The translations under genes were made by a program, and so were the position numbers. The notes beneath the pieces were generated by a model. It ran no database searches. It was given only the letters and a program-made list of their open reading frames with translations, and was not told where the DNA came from. Shown one piece after another: positions 15,150-22,267 of a stretch of DNA of 36,167 nt (position 1 is its first letter; every line of letters begins with the position of its first letter). Origin of the DNA: Pelotomaculum_B sp964543575 (lineage in GTDB: Bacteria > Bacillota > Desulfotomaculia > Desulfotomaculales > Pelotomaculaceae); contig CAZIYV010000015.1 of NCBI GenBank assembly GCA_964543575.1, forward strand, positions 1 to 36,167, given 5' to 3'.

Positions 15150-15341
15150 GTGGCTGTGGAATCACCTGCCTGTATCCTATGCAGGCAATTCCGCCGGGAC
15201 GACAAACAGGGTCTCTGTGTGAGAGGCAACTATATTTGCCCCGCCTGTGAAACAAAAATTATCTCACTGACCAGGAACGATCCGGATTATGATACTTATA
15301 TATCGGGGCTAAAAAAAATTTGGTCGGAACCGAGCGCATGA
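15150..15341 (+). CDS. Gin-family anti-sigma-G factor
   Basis: Gin (CsfB) of Bacillus is a zinc-containing anti-sigma factor that holds sigma-G (and sigma-E) in check during sporulation. The 63-residue product has the family pattern: CILC (C8, C11), a lone C23, then YICPACE (C30, C33) and an acidic/aromatic C-terminus. The start is GTG 15150 with AGGTGG 10 bases upstream. The next gene is on the other strand and overlaps its 3' end by 46 bases. Together with bofA and yabG it supports a spore-former. Confidence 0.85.
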   Translation: MAVESPACILCRQFRRDDKQGLCVRGNYICPACETKIISLTRNDPDYDTYISGLKKIWSEPSA

Positions 15342-15562
15342 GCATTGAATTGTTGTTTTTTTTGGTTGAGACGAATGTACCTGTGAGCCAGTTCAAGGTC
15401 CTGTTTTATTAAATGGATAGTGGACAATCCTACACCTGTTTTTGACGCGACTTCTTGATCCGAAAGGCCATGTTTCCAAGCCCTGATCAGTTTACCTACG
15501 TTGGTGCGGTATTTCCTGGACAGGGTTTTTTCGTCTATTTTATCAGGAAAATAACCGATCAC
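15296..15562 (-). CDS. small helix-turn-helix protein of unknown role
   Basis: On the minus strand, 88 residues follow a GTG at 15562, with GAGGGGTGG just upstream. The middle (residues 21-55: NVGKLIRAWKHGLSDQEVASKTGVGLSTIHLIKQDL) is a clear helix-turn-helix of the kind found in Sigma70-r4/transposase-like small regulators. The tail is Gln/Lys-rich and unremarkable. It converges on and overlaps gin by 46 bases, and is divergent from the decarboxylase gene, so regulation of either neighbour is conceivable but unproven. The frame stays open to 15760, which is A/T-rich and unlikely to be coding. Confidence 0.62.
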   Translation of the reverse strand: MIGYFPDKIDEKTLSRKYRTNVGKLIRAWKHGLSDQEVASKTGVGLSTIHLIKQDLELAHRYIRLNQKKQQFNAHALGSDQIFFSPDI

Positions 15563-15660
15563 AAGTACCACCCCTCTTTTTAAAAAAAGTTTATTTTGAT
15601 ATTGTAGCCCGGAATCGATCATATATAAGATTAAACTGCTGGTAAAATTACAGGATATCC

Positions 15661-15690
15661 TTGGTAATAGCGCTTCTCTTATGATAAAAT
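15661..15690 (+). promoter_or_regulatory. possible sigma-A promoter for the decarboxylase-tmk-holB operon
   Basis: TTGGTA (15661-15666), an 18-base spacer and TAAAAT (15685-15690), about 60 bases before the gene at 15750. A moderate match. Confidence 0.45.
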
Positions 15691-15749
15691 TAAAGTTTAG
15701 TAAAAGGTGCATTTTTTTAAAATTGTTTCTGATGGAGGTTTTTATTTTT

Positions 15750-17204
15750 TTGCCTAGCATGCAGAGCAGGGCGCCGCTCTTTGAAGCCCTGGTAAGACAC
15801 GCTGCAAAAAACCCGGCCGGTTTTCATATCCCTGGTCACGGGCAGGGCAAGGCGCTCCCGGCAGAGCTGCTTACGCTTGAGGGTCAAGCGCTTTTCGCCT
15901 TTGACCTGACTGAACTGCCGGGACTTGATGATCTGCACAACCCTCATGGACCTATAGCCCGGGCCCAGGAACTGGCGGCAAAAATCTACGGGGCTGACCG
16001 GAGTTTTTTTCTGGTTAACGGTACTTCGGTTGGCATCCAGGCGCTGCTGACCGCTCAGGCGGGGCACAGGGAAGTGATCGTGCCCAGAAACGCCCACCGC
16101 TCGGTACTGGGAGGCCTGGTTATAGCCGGAGCCGATCCGGTATATGTTATGCCGGAAATCATACCTGAATTCGGGGTGGACTGCGGTGTGCCGCCTCTGA
16201 GAATCCGCCAGGCGCTGAAAAGTCATCCTGGCGCGGCGGCAGTCCTGGCGGTTTGTCCCAACTTTTACGGGGTGCTGTCGGACCTGGCCGGGCAGGCTGT
16301 GGCTGCCCATGAGGCAGACAAGCCCATTTTGGTGGATGAAGCGCACGGCGCCCACCTGCGCTTTCACCCCGGTTTGCCGGCGGATGCCATGGCATCCGGC
16401 GCGGACGCTGTGGTCCAGAGCACACATAAACTGGGGGGCTCGCTGGGTCAAAGCTCCATCCTGCACTTAAGGGAAGGAATTGTTGACAGTGACGCGGTCG
16501 CTGCCGCCTTGCGCCTGCTGCAAACCACCAGCCCGTCTTACATCCTGATGGCTTCTCTGGACCTGGCCAGGCGGCAGATGGCCCTGCAGGGAGAATTCCT
16601 TCTTGAGAAAGTGCTTGAATTGTCCCGGTATGTAAGTGAGCGGTTATCCCGGATCAAAGGATTGCGTATATTAACAGCTGATTACCTGCCGGAAGGCTGT
16701 TTCGGGCAAGAGCTGGATCCAACCAAACTTGTCATCTCAGTGCGGGGACTCGGACTGACCGGCTATCAGGTCAGCGGACTGCTGGCCGGGCGATACAATG
16801 TTTTTGTGGAGATGGCGGACGCCGGCAATATAGTTGCTTTTATTTCAATCGGCTCAACTCAGGGGGAGTGCGACGCGCTGGTAAACGCGCTGGAGGACAT
16901 CGCCGCCAGGGATATACTCCCTGCTGTTACGGCGCTGCCGAACGTGCCGGCAAGCTTCATAAAAAGGATGAAGCCACGGGAAGCCTGGTTTGCCCGGTCG
17001 CGGAAAGCACCTCTGGCTGAAGCCAGGGGCAGGATCTGCGCGGAGACAGTGGCTGTTTACCCTCCTGGTATTCCTGCCGTAAACCCGGGGGAAGAAATAA
17101 CTGAGGAGATTCACGAATATTTGACGCTGGTGAGCGGGATGAGGCTGCCCTGCCAGGGGCCGTCCGATCCCACATTAAAAAGTATAAAAATTGTGATAGA
17201 ATAG
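15750..17204 (+). CDS. aminotransferase-fold Orn/Lys/Arg decarboxylase (YaaO/SpeA-like)
   Basis: A pyridoxal-phosphate enzyme of the fold-I Orn/Lys/Arg decarboxylase family, giving a diamine or agmatine and CO2. In 484 residues it shows FHIPGHGQGK near the start, DDLHNPHGPIARAQELAA, FFLVNGTSVG, VDEAHGAHLRF and the lysine loop STHKLGGSLGQSS that forms the Schiff base. The C-terminal domain ends YPPGIPAVNPGEEI, the usual closing motif. The start is uncertain: GGAGG at 15734-15738 best serves TTG 15750, with ATG 15759 as alternative. The same type of gene lies just upstream of tmk in B. subtilis (yaaO), so order is conserved. The exact amino acid substrate is not readable. Confidence 0.9.
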   Translation: MPSMQSRAPLFEALVRHAAKNPAGFHIPGHGQGKALPAELLTLEGQALFAFDLTELPGLDDLHNPHGPIARAQELAAKIYGADRSFFLVNGTSVGIQALLTAQAGHREVIVPRNAHRSVLGGLVIAGADPVYVMPEIIPEFGVDCGVPPLRIRQALKSHPGAAAVLAVCPNFYGVLSDLAGQAVAAHEADKPILVDEAHGAHLRFHPGLPADAMASGADAVVQSTHKLGGSLGQSSILHLREGIVDSDAVAAALRLLQTTSPSYILMASLDLARRQMALQGEFLLEKVLELSRYVSERLSRIKGLRILTADYLPEGCFGQELDPTKLVISVRGLGLTGYQVSGLLAGRYNVFVEMADAGNIVAFISIGSTQGECDALVNALEDIAARDILPAVTALPNVPASFIKRMKPREAWFARSRKAPLAEARGRICAETVAVYPPGIPAVNPGEEITEEIHEYLTLVSGMRLPCQGPSDPTLKSIKIVIE

Positions 17205-17217
17205 GATGTAGGGTTTT

Positions 17218-17868
17218 ATGAAGGGGAAGTTTATTGTTTTTGAAGGTATCGACGGGTCCGGCAAGACTACCCAGCTCAACCTTCTGGCTGAAGATCTAAG
17301 AAGACGGGGCTTCACTGTTTTAGACACCAGGGAACCAGGTGGCACCAGGGTGGGAGAAGCCATCAGGGAGATTTTACTAAACCCGGCTTACAGTGAACTG
17401 GCCCCCAGGGCTGAAGCGCTGCTTTACGCCGCTGCCAGGGCGCAGCATGTCGTTCAGGTGATTTTACCCGCGCTGAATAAAGGTGAGATTGTGCTCTGCG
17501 ACCGTTTTATTGATTCAAGCCTGACCTATCAGGGATTCGGGCGGGGTATTGGAGTCAATCTGCTGAAGCGGATCAATGAACCGGCGACCGATGGACTGGT
17601 TCCGGATTTGACGATTATCCTGGATTCCGGGATTGAGAACGGAATGGAGCGGATCAATCAGTCGGGCCGGGACGTTGACCGGATTGAACGGGAGGCCCGT
17701 ACGTTTCACCGCAAGGTCAGGTCGGGCTACCTGGAACTGGCCGCCCGTGAGCCAGGCCGCTACAGGGTAATTAACGCCAACAGGCCGGTCGGACCAGTGT
17801 ATGAGGATGTTCTGATGGCGGTGGAGGAAATTTTAAATGCTTTTCCTGAAAAAGATAGCCGGACATAA
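17218..17868 (+). CDS. tmk: thymidylate kinase
   Basis: Phosphorylates dTMP to dTDP. The 216-residue enzyme has P-loop EGIDGSGKTT (9-18), the DR/REPGGT motif (TREPGGTRVGEAIR) and CDRFIDSSLTYQGFGRGIG. Its 3' end overlaps the start of holB by 32 bases. In B. subtilis two genes (yaaQ/darA and yaaR) stand between tmk and holB; they are absent here. Confidence 0.96.
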   Translation: MKGKFIVFEGIDGSGKTTQLNLLAEDLRRRGFTVLDTREPGGTRVGEAIREILLNPAYSELAPRAEALLYAAARAQHVVQVILPALNKGEIVLCDRFIDSSLTYQGFGRGIGVNLLKRINEPATDGLVPDLTIILDSGIENGMERINQSGRDVDRIEREARTFHRKVRSGYLELAAREPGRYRVINANRPVGPVYEDVLMAVEEILNAFPEKDSRT

Positions 17869-18856
17869 ACAGGTTGTGAGAATGCTCATTAACGCCATTT
17901 CCCACGATCGAGTGGCACATGCCTATCTTTTTACCGGTCCCGAGGGGGTAGGCAAGGAAACAGTCGCCCTGTCCTTTGCCCGTGCTTTGCTCTGTTTCTG
18001 TCCCGCTGGCGGGGACGCCTGCGGGGTTTGCCGTACCTGCCGTCAGATGCAAAGCGGCAATCACCCTGACTTTTACTCCGCCGGGCCGGGCGGCGCATCC
18101 ATTAAAATTGAACAGATCAGGGAAATCCAGCGCAGGGTTCCTTACCGTTCTTATCAGGGCGGCCGCAAGCTTTTTTTAATCCGGCAGGCAGAATCTATGA
18201 CAGCTGAGGCAGCCAACTGCCTGTTGAAAACTTTAGAGGAGCCTCCAGAAGGCACAGTGTTCATTTTGGTTACAGCAAGGCCCCAGCTTCTTCCGCCTAC
18301 AATTATTTCCCGCTGCCAGCAGGTTTGTTTTAAAAATATCCCGCTGCCTGAATTAATCGAGGGACTGGTAGCGCTGCACGGTATGACTAAGGAAGGAGCG
18401 CTGTTGCCCGCCGCTCTCTCAGGTGGAAGTATGGGCAAAGCTTTGGCGTATACATCCGGGTCTTTCCAGGAGAAACGTCAGGCGGTTTACAGATTGTTGG
18501 AGGCGCTGGAGGAATCAGGTCCGTGCGAGGCACTGGAAATGGCTGAAAAAGTTACTGAAAGCAGGGAGAACGCTTCTTTTGCGTTAGAAATACTATCCTG
18601 CTGGTTCCGTGACCTGATGGTGTACAGGGAGACCGGGGAAACCGGCTTGTTGTTTAACCCTGATCACGCCGGGGTTATTAAAAAAGAATCAGATCGATTT
18701 GAGACCATCACTCTTTTGGAAATAATAGATAGTATTGACTCGGCTAAAGACAAGATAGAGACTAATATTAACACCAGGCTGGTCCTTGAAGCCTTGTTTT
18801 TACGGCTGGCCGGGTTTACTAATAAAAAATTTACCGGGGCACCGCGTTTTTCTTGA
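17837..18856 (+). CDS. holB: DNA polymerase III delta' subunit
   Basis: Clamp-loader subunit of the AAA+ fold. In 339 residues: Walker A GPEGVGKET (34-42), zinc cysteines C53, C62, C65 and C68, LLKTLEEPPEGTVFILVTA and the SRC motif (IISRCQQV). GTGGAGG lies just before ATG 17837, inside tmk. It closely parallels the N-terminal third of DnaX in the same window, as expected for clamp-loader paralogues. The C-terminal region is less conserved. Confidence 0.94.
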   Translation: MLFLKKIAGHKQVVRMLINAISHDRVAHAYLFTGPEGVGKETVALSFARALLCFCPAGGDACGVCRTCRQMQSGNHPDFYSAGPGGASIKIEQIREIQRRVPYRSYQGGRKLFLIRQAESMTAEAANCLLKTLEEPPEGTVFILVTARPQLLPPTIISRCQQVCFKNIPLPELIEGLVALHGMTKEGALLPAALSGGSMGKALAYTSGSFQEKRQAVYRLLEALEESGPCEALEMAEKVTESRENASFALEILSCWFRDLMVYRETGETGLLFNPDHAGVIKKESDRFETITLLEIIDSIDSAKDKIETNINTRLVLEALFLRLAGFTNKKFTGAPRFS

Positions 18857-18886
18857 AAAAAATGATTTGTACTAGGGGAGGGATAG

Positions 18887-19765
18887 ATGCCGGTGGTATT
18901 AACAGTTGTGGGAGTACGCTTTAAAAAGGCCGGAAAAATTTATTATTTTGACCCCGGCGAAAACACACTGGCGCCGGGAGATGGCGCCATAGTAGAAACT
19001 GCCAGGGGAGTTGAGTACGGGCAGGTGGTTACCGGCCCTCTTGAAGTAAAAGAAAGCGATGTGGTCGCACCGCTTAAGAAAGTGCTCAGGAAGTCTACAG
19101 AACAGGATTATCAACAGCTTTTAATCAACAGGGAAAAGGAAAGCAGAGCGTTTCAGGTTGGTTTGGAAAAAATCGCGGACCATAACCTGCCCATGAAACT
19201 TGTGGGGGTTGAACAAACCTTTGACGCCAATAAAATTATTTTTTACTTTACAGCTGACGGGCGCATCGATTTCCGGGAACTGGTCAAGGACCTGGCTTCA
19301 GTCTTCAGGACCCGTATAGAGCTGCGGCAGATTGGGGTGCGGGACGAGGCCAAGATGATCGGCGGACTGGGCTTCTGCGGCAGGGTGCTTTGCTGTTCCA
19401 CCTGGCTGTCTGACTTTGCTTCAGTATCGATACGCATGGCCAAGGATCAGAACCTGTCTCTGAATCCGACCAAGATTTCAGGTATATGCGGCAGGTTGAT
19501 GTGCTGTCTCAAGTACGAAAATGAATCTTATGAACAGGCCAGGGAGGATTTCCCGGAGATCGGCAGCCAGGTTGTCACTCCTGATGGGGAAGGCAAGGTT
19601 GCCGCTATTAATATTTTTAAAAACAGCCTTAGTGTAGAATTAAAAGAGAGCAAAATCGTGAAAGAATATCTCTGTGAGGAGATAACCCTTAAAGAAGGCC
19701 AGGTCAGGAACTGCAGGGGTTGTAAGAAAGAGCACGCGGAGCAGACAGGCGAGGAGACCGTTTAA
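18887..19765 (+). CDS. yaaT: PSP1/YaaT (RicT) family protein
   Basis: YaaT (RicT) belongs to the Ric complex that in B. subtilis carries iron-sulfur clusters and steers RNase Y-dependent RNA processing, with effects on competence, biofilm and sporulation. The 292-residue product has the PSP1 core: ARGVEYGQVV near the start, RTRIELRQIGVRDEAKMIGG, and the cysteine-rich GGLGFCGRVLCCSTWL followed by GICGRLMCCLKYE. GGGGAGGG precedes ATG 18887. Its stop overlaps the start of yabA by one base. Confidence 0.93.
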   Translation: MPVVLTVVGVRFKKAGKIYYFDPGENTLAPGDGAIVETARGVEYGQVVTGPLEVKESDVVAPLKKVLRKSTEQDYQQLLINREKESRAFQVGLEKIADHNLPMKLVGVEQTFDANKIIFYFTADGRIDFRELVKDLASVFRTRIELRQIGVRDEAKMIGGLGFCGRVLCCSTWLSDFASVSIRMAKDQNLSLNPTKISGICGRLMCCLKYENESYEQAREDFPEIGSQVVTPDGEGKVAAINIFKNSLSVELKESKIVKEYLCEEITLKEGQVRNCRGCKKEHAEQTGEETV

Positions 19766-20106
19766 TGCAATCATTGTTTAAATTGACCAGGGAAATGGAA
19801 ATAAAGCTGCATGCCCTGCTGGCTGAGGTACAGGAGTTAAAGAATAAAGCGCAGGAACTGGAGGAAGAAAACTCCCGGCTCAGAAAGGATCTGGCCGCCA
19901 TTTACCGTGAGAGCCTTTGCGGTGAAACCGGAGCGGACACCGGTGTTCCGCACAAAGGGTTTTTTAACCTGCTCGGTCTGTATGATCACGATTTTCACAT
20001 CTGTAACGCTTATTTTGGCCGCAAGCGGTCCGGCGATTGTCTTTTTTGCATGGCCTTCCTGAGAAAAGAGCAGGAACCCTCTTGGGACGTGAGAAATGAG
20101 ACGTGA
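19765..20106 (+). CDS. yabA: YabA-type replication initiation control protein, repeat-derived C-terminal end
   Basis: YabA restrains DnaA and links it to the sliding clamp. The 113-residue product has an N-terminal leucine-zipper-like coiled coil (about 5-50; LAEVQELKNKAQELEEENSRLRKDL) and a C-terminal zinc-binding part with HICNAYFG and GDCLFCMAFL. The last eight residues (SWDVRNET) and the TGA stop come from the GAGACGTGAGA repeat (20090 onward), so the natural end has been replaced or extended. It is coupled to yaaT (TAATG). Confidence 0.88.
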   Translation: MQSLFKLTREMEIKLHALLAEVQELKNKAQELEEENSRLRKDLAAIYRESLCGETGADTGVPHKGFFNLLGLYDHDFHICNAYFGRKRSGDCLFCMAFLRKEQEPSWDVRNET

Positions 20107-20131
20107 GAAATGAGACGTGAGACGTGGGACC
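20085..20131. repeat. GAGACGTGAGA repeat (copy 3) at the 3' end of yabA
   Basis: GGGACGTGAGAAAT, GAGACGTGAGAAAT and GAGACGTGAGACGTGGG stand in direct tandem, followed by CGGGTATTCCTCTTGGG. The last part is the reverse of AAGAGGAATACC found at the right end of copy 1, which links this patch to the same family. Confidence 0.78.
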
Positions 20132-20200
20132 CGGGTATTCCTCTTGGGCTTTTTAAAACCAAGATCCTCGCACCGCGTACCGTTCCTTTTCAACTGGAAG

Positions 20201-20339
20201 GTGCGACTTTAGTCGGCTAGGAAAGGGGACACACCAGCTAAGGAACGGGGACACACCTCTATTTGGGGTATTACTTTATGGACGAGGAATGTCCCCGATT
20301 GGAGAATGTCCCCATCGGAGTGTTCGGATAAATCCGAAC
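20201..20339. repeat. palindromic and GGGGACA repeat patch between yabA and rsmI
   Basis: The 438-base gap 20107-20544 holds no credible gene. This part contains the palindrome-like GTGCGACTTTAGTCGGC (20201-20217), two direct GGGGACACACC units (20225-20235, 20247-20257), two inverted AATGTCCCC units (20288-20296, 20305-20313) and a perfect palindrome GTTCGGATAAATCCGAAC (20322-20339). Such GGGGACA/TGTCCCC arrangements are often seen beside IS200-like/REP-type transposases, but no transposase is present here. Confidence 0.65.
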
Positions 20340-20404
20340 CTACAATATTATGTCGTAAGATGTGTGTTTCAAGCTTTCCATTTCGTCCAAGACCCGAAAG
20401 AAAC

Positions 20405-20472
20405 GCAGAATATACCGACGTCCTACGTCTGACGACCGACGACTGAAATTGTAGGTGCGAATTCATTCGCAC
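20405..20472. repeat. GACGACTGAAAT module followed by GTGCGAAT palindrome
   Basis: GCAGAATATACCGACG (20405-20420) leads into GACGACCGACGACTGAAAT and then GTAGGTGCGAATTCATTCGCAC, whose last 18 bases (20455-20472) are a perfect inverted repeat with a 2-base centre. GCAGAATATACCGACG recurs at 20568-20583 inside rsmI, and the GACGACTGAAAT part recurs at 32987-33000 in the riboswitch insert. Confidence 0.75.
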
Positions 20473-20544
20473 AGAGATTGATGAATATGCCCACGATAGT
20501 ATGGTCTGCATCTTTACAGGACCTTTAAGGAGAGCTTTGTTTCT

Positions 20545-21456
20545 ATGTCTCACGACCCAACAGAAAAGCAGAATATACCGACGACCGACGACCAGCGAAC
20601 AACGACTAAAAAAGGGGTGCTTTACCTCTGCGCCACCCCTATCGGCAACCTGGAGGACATAACCCTCCGTGCTCTAAGAGTGCTGCGGGAAGCCGACCTG
20701 ATCGCTGCCGAGGATACCCGCCACACCCGTAAACTGCTCAGCCATTACCAGATTCATACCCCACTTACCAGCTATCACCAGCACAACCGGAAAAAAAAGG
20801 GGTGCTGCCTCCTTGATCTGCTAGCAGGCGGCAAAAGCATTGCCCTGGTATCAGACGCCGGGATGCCCGGCGTTTCCGATCCCGGCTCGGAGCTGGTTAC
20901 GGGCGCTTTGGAAAAAGGTTGCGGGGTGATTCCGGTCCCTGGTCCCAGCGCGGGTATAACCGCCCTGGTGATTTCAGGCCTGCCCACAGAGCAGTTTTTC
21001 TTCACCGGCTTCCTGCCTACAGCAAAAAAAGCCCGGCGGGAAAAATTAGAGGAACTTCGCCGCCAGCGCGGAACCCTGATCTTTTATGAAGCTCCGCACC
21101 GGGTCAGGGTAACTCTGGGGGAACTCATTAAAGCTTTTGGCAACCGCCCGGCTGCGGCGGCCAGGGAATTGACCAAACGTTATGAAGAGGTTATCAGGGG
21201 TCATCTGGCAGATATTGCGGAACACTTTAAGTTAAACGAACCCAGGGGTGAATTTACCCTGGTTGTGGCGGGAGCCACGGACAAAGAACTGACTTCTGAA
21301 GATAAATCAATCTGTACCGGACTCAGCGCTCCTGATCACGTTTTTGCACTGGAAGCGGCCGGCATGGCGCGAAAGGAGGCCATCCGCGAGGTCGCCCGTC
21401 TGCGGGGCCTGCCGAAGAGAGAGGTTTACCAGGCGGTTATCGATGAAAGCAGATGA
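20545..21456 (+). CDS. rsmI: 16S rRNA (cytidine1402-2'-O)-methyltransferase, repeat-derived N-terminus
   Basis: RsmI 2'-O-methylates C1402 in the 16S rRNA decoding centre. The core begins GVLYLCATPIGNLEDITLRA and shows AEDTRHTRKLLSHY, SDAGMPGVSDPG, PVPGPSAGITALVISGLP and FYEAPHRV, all typical. Length is 303 residues. Residues 1-22 (MSHDPTEKQNIPTTDDQRTT...) are encoded by repeat sequence that also occurs at 20405-20420. AAGGAG (20527-20532) lies 12 bases before ATG 20545. The family core starts only at about residue 23, so the repeat appears to have brought or replaced the start. Confidence 0.94.
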   Translation: MSHDPTEKQNIPTTDDQRTTTKKGVLYLCATPIGNLEDITLRALRVLREADLIAAEDTRHTRKLLSHYQIHTPLTSYHQHNRKKKGCCLLDLLAGGKSIALVSDAGMPGVSDPGSELVTGALEKGCGVIPVPGPSAGITALVISGLPTEQFFFTGFLPTAKKARREKLEELRRQRGTLIFYEAPHRVRVTLGELIKAFGNRPAAAARELTKRYEEVIRGHLADIAEHFKLNEPRGEFTLVVAGATDKELTSEDKSICTGLSAPDHVFALEAAGMARKEAIREVARLRGLPKREVYQAVIDESR

Positions 21457-21464
21457 AAATGGGC

Positions 21465-21493
21465 AAAAAAAAGAGAGACAGGAAGTCTCTCTC
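21465..21493 (-). terminator. intrinsic terminator of abrB
   Basis: Read on the minus strand: AGAGAGAC (21492-21485), loop TTCCT, GTCTCTCT (21479-21472), then a run of eight T (complement of A 21465-21472). It ends the abrB transcript. The same hairpin may weakly serve rsmI from the other side. Confidence 0.85.
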
Positions 21494-21506
21494 ATAGATT
21501 GGTTAA

Positions 21507-21761
21507 TTAGTTAGCTTTGGCATGTTCAAACATAGCTGTGGCACATTCACGGCAGACCATTTTGTTTTTATAATGCTGGACGTCGGAAGCATTGCCGCAG
21601 AAAACACAGGCGGGCTCATATTTTTTTAGGATGATCTTTTCCGCGTCAACGTAAATTTCCAGAGCGTCTTTTTCATCGATACCCAAAGTCCGCCTTAGTT
21701 CGATCGGGATTACCACCCTGCCTAGCTCGTCTACCTTTCTGACAATACCAGTTGATTTCAA
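21507..21761 (-). CDS. abrB: AbrB/SpoVT-type transition-state regulator with C-terminal zinc ribbon
   Basis: A dimeric DNA-binding regulator of the swapped-hairpin AbrB fold. Of 84 residues, 1-48 are the DNA-binding domain (TGIVRKVDELGRVVIPIELR; GIDEKDALEIYVD). Residues 52-73 hold C52, C55, C70 and C73, a likely zinc ribbon as seen in clostridial AbrB proteins. The start is TTG 21761 with AGGGAGGG upstream. It lies between rsmI and metG as in B. subtilis and in the same orientation relative to them. Confidence 0.93.
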   Translation of the reverse strand: MKSTGIVRKVDELGRVVIPIELRRTLGIDEKDALEIYVDAEKIILKKYEPACVFCGNASDVQHYKNKMVCRECATAMFEHAKAN

Positions 21762-21799
21762 ATTCTATCCCTCCCTTTGTGACAAATTTCGACAAAATG

Positions 21800-21829
21800 T
21801 TTATATTTTTTACAAGTAAATGGTACCAA
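21800..21829 (-). promoter_or_regulatory. possible sigma-A promoter of abrB
   Basis: On the minus strand TTGGTA (21829-21824), an 18-base spacer and TATAAA (21805-21800), giving a short leader before abrB. Confidence 0.45.
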
Positions 21830-21895
21830 TGATTCCATTAAAAGTCAAGTGGTTTTTGTAAAAATCTACAATAATTTTGCAGGTTATCTGTAAAC

Positions 21896-21924
21896 TTGAC
21901 AAAAAGTGGACCTTCATTTAGAAT
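21896..21924 (+). promoter_or_regulatory. sigma-A promoter of the T-box-metG transcript
   Basis: TTGACA (21896-21901), a 17-base spacer and TAGAAT (21919-21924), directly upstream of the T-box leader. Confidence 0.8.
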
Positions 21925-21956
21925 CAGGTTATTGATTAATAAACAGCATTTAAAAG

Positions 21957-22231
21957 GCGATGAAGAGGAAGAGTAAACCGGACGAGGTACCCGGACAGAG
22001 AGCGGGACAAGGTGGAAACCCGCCGGGGAAAGCAGGTTGAACATGGCCTCTGAGCCGCGTGGCTGAAATAACAGTAAGCCGCGCCGGGTTTAGCGCCGTT
22101 ATCAGGCTTGGGTATCGGGAGGAGTTTCCCTGTACCTGATAAGGCCGTGCGCCGCAAGGGTCCGGTGAAAAAGGGTGGTACCGCGAGAGTTAATAGCTTC
22201 GCCCCTGATAAAAACAGAGGCGGAGTTTTTT
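21957..22231 (+). promoter_or_regulatory. methionine T-box riboswitch with terminator
   Basis: A leader that reads the charging state of tRNA-Met. Stem I opens with AGAGG (21964) pairing CCTCT (about 22047), and the specifier ATG (22043-22045, in GAACATGGCC) sits in the internal loop, matching methionine. The diagnostic T-box AGGGTGGTACCGCG is at 22172-22185. It is followed by the terminator: CTTCGCCCCTG (22197-22207) pairs, with wobbles, with CAGAGGCGGAG (22215-22225), then TTTTTT. Uncharged tRNA-Met should favour the antiterminator and raise metG expression. Confidence 0.95.
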
Positions 22232-22267
22232 ATTTCGCTGCATGTATTTATGAAAGGAAGGTCAAAC

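Noticed and set aside
20209..20553. Minus-strand frame of 114 codons in the yabA-rsmI gap
   Set aside because: It is made of repeat modules and palindromes, with no recognisable protein features.
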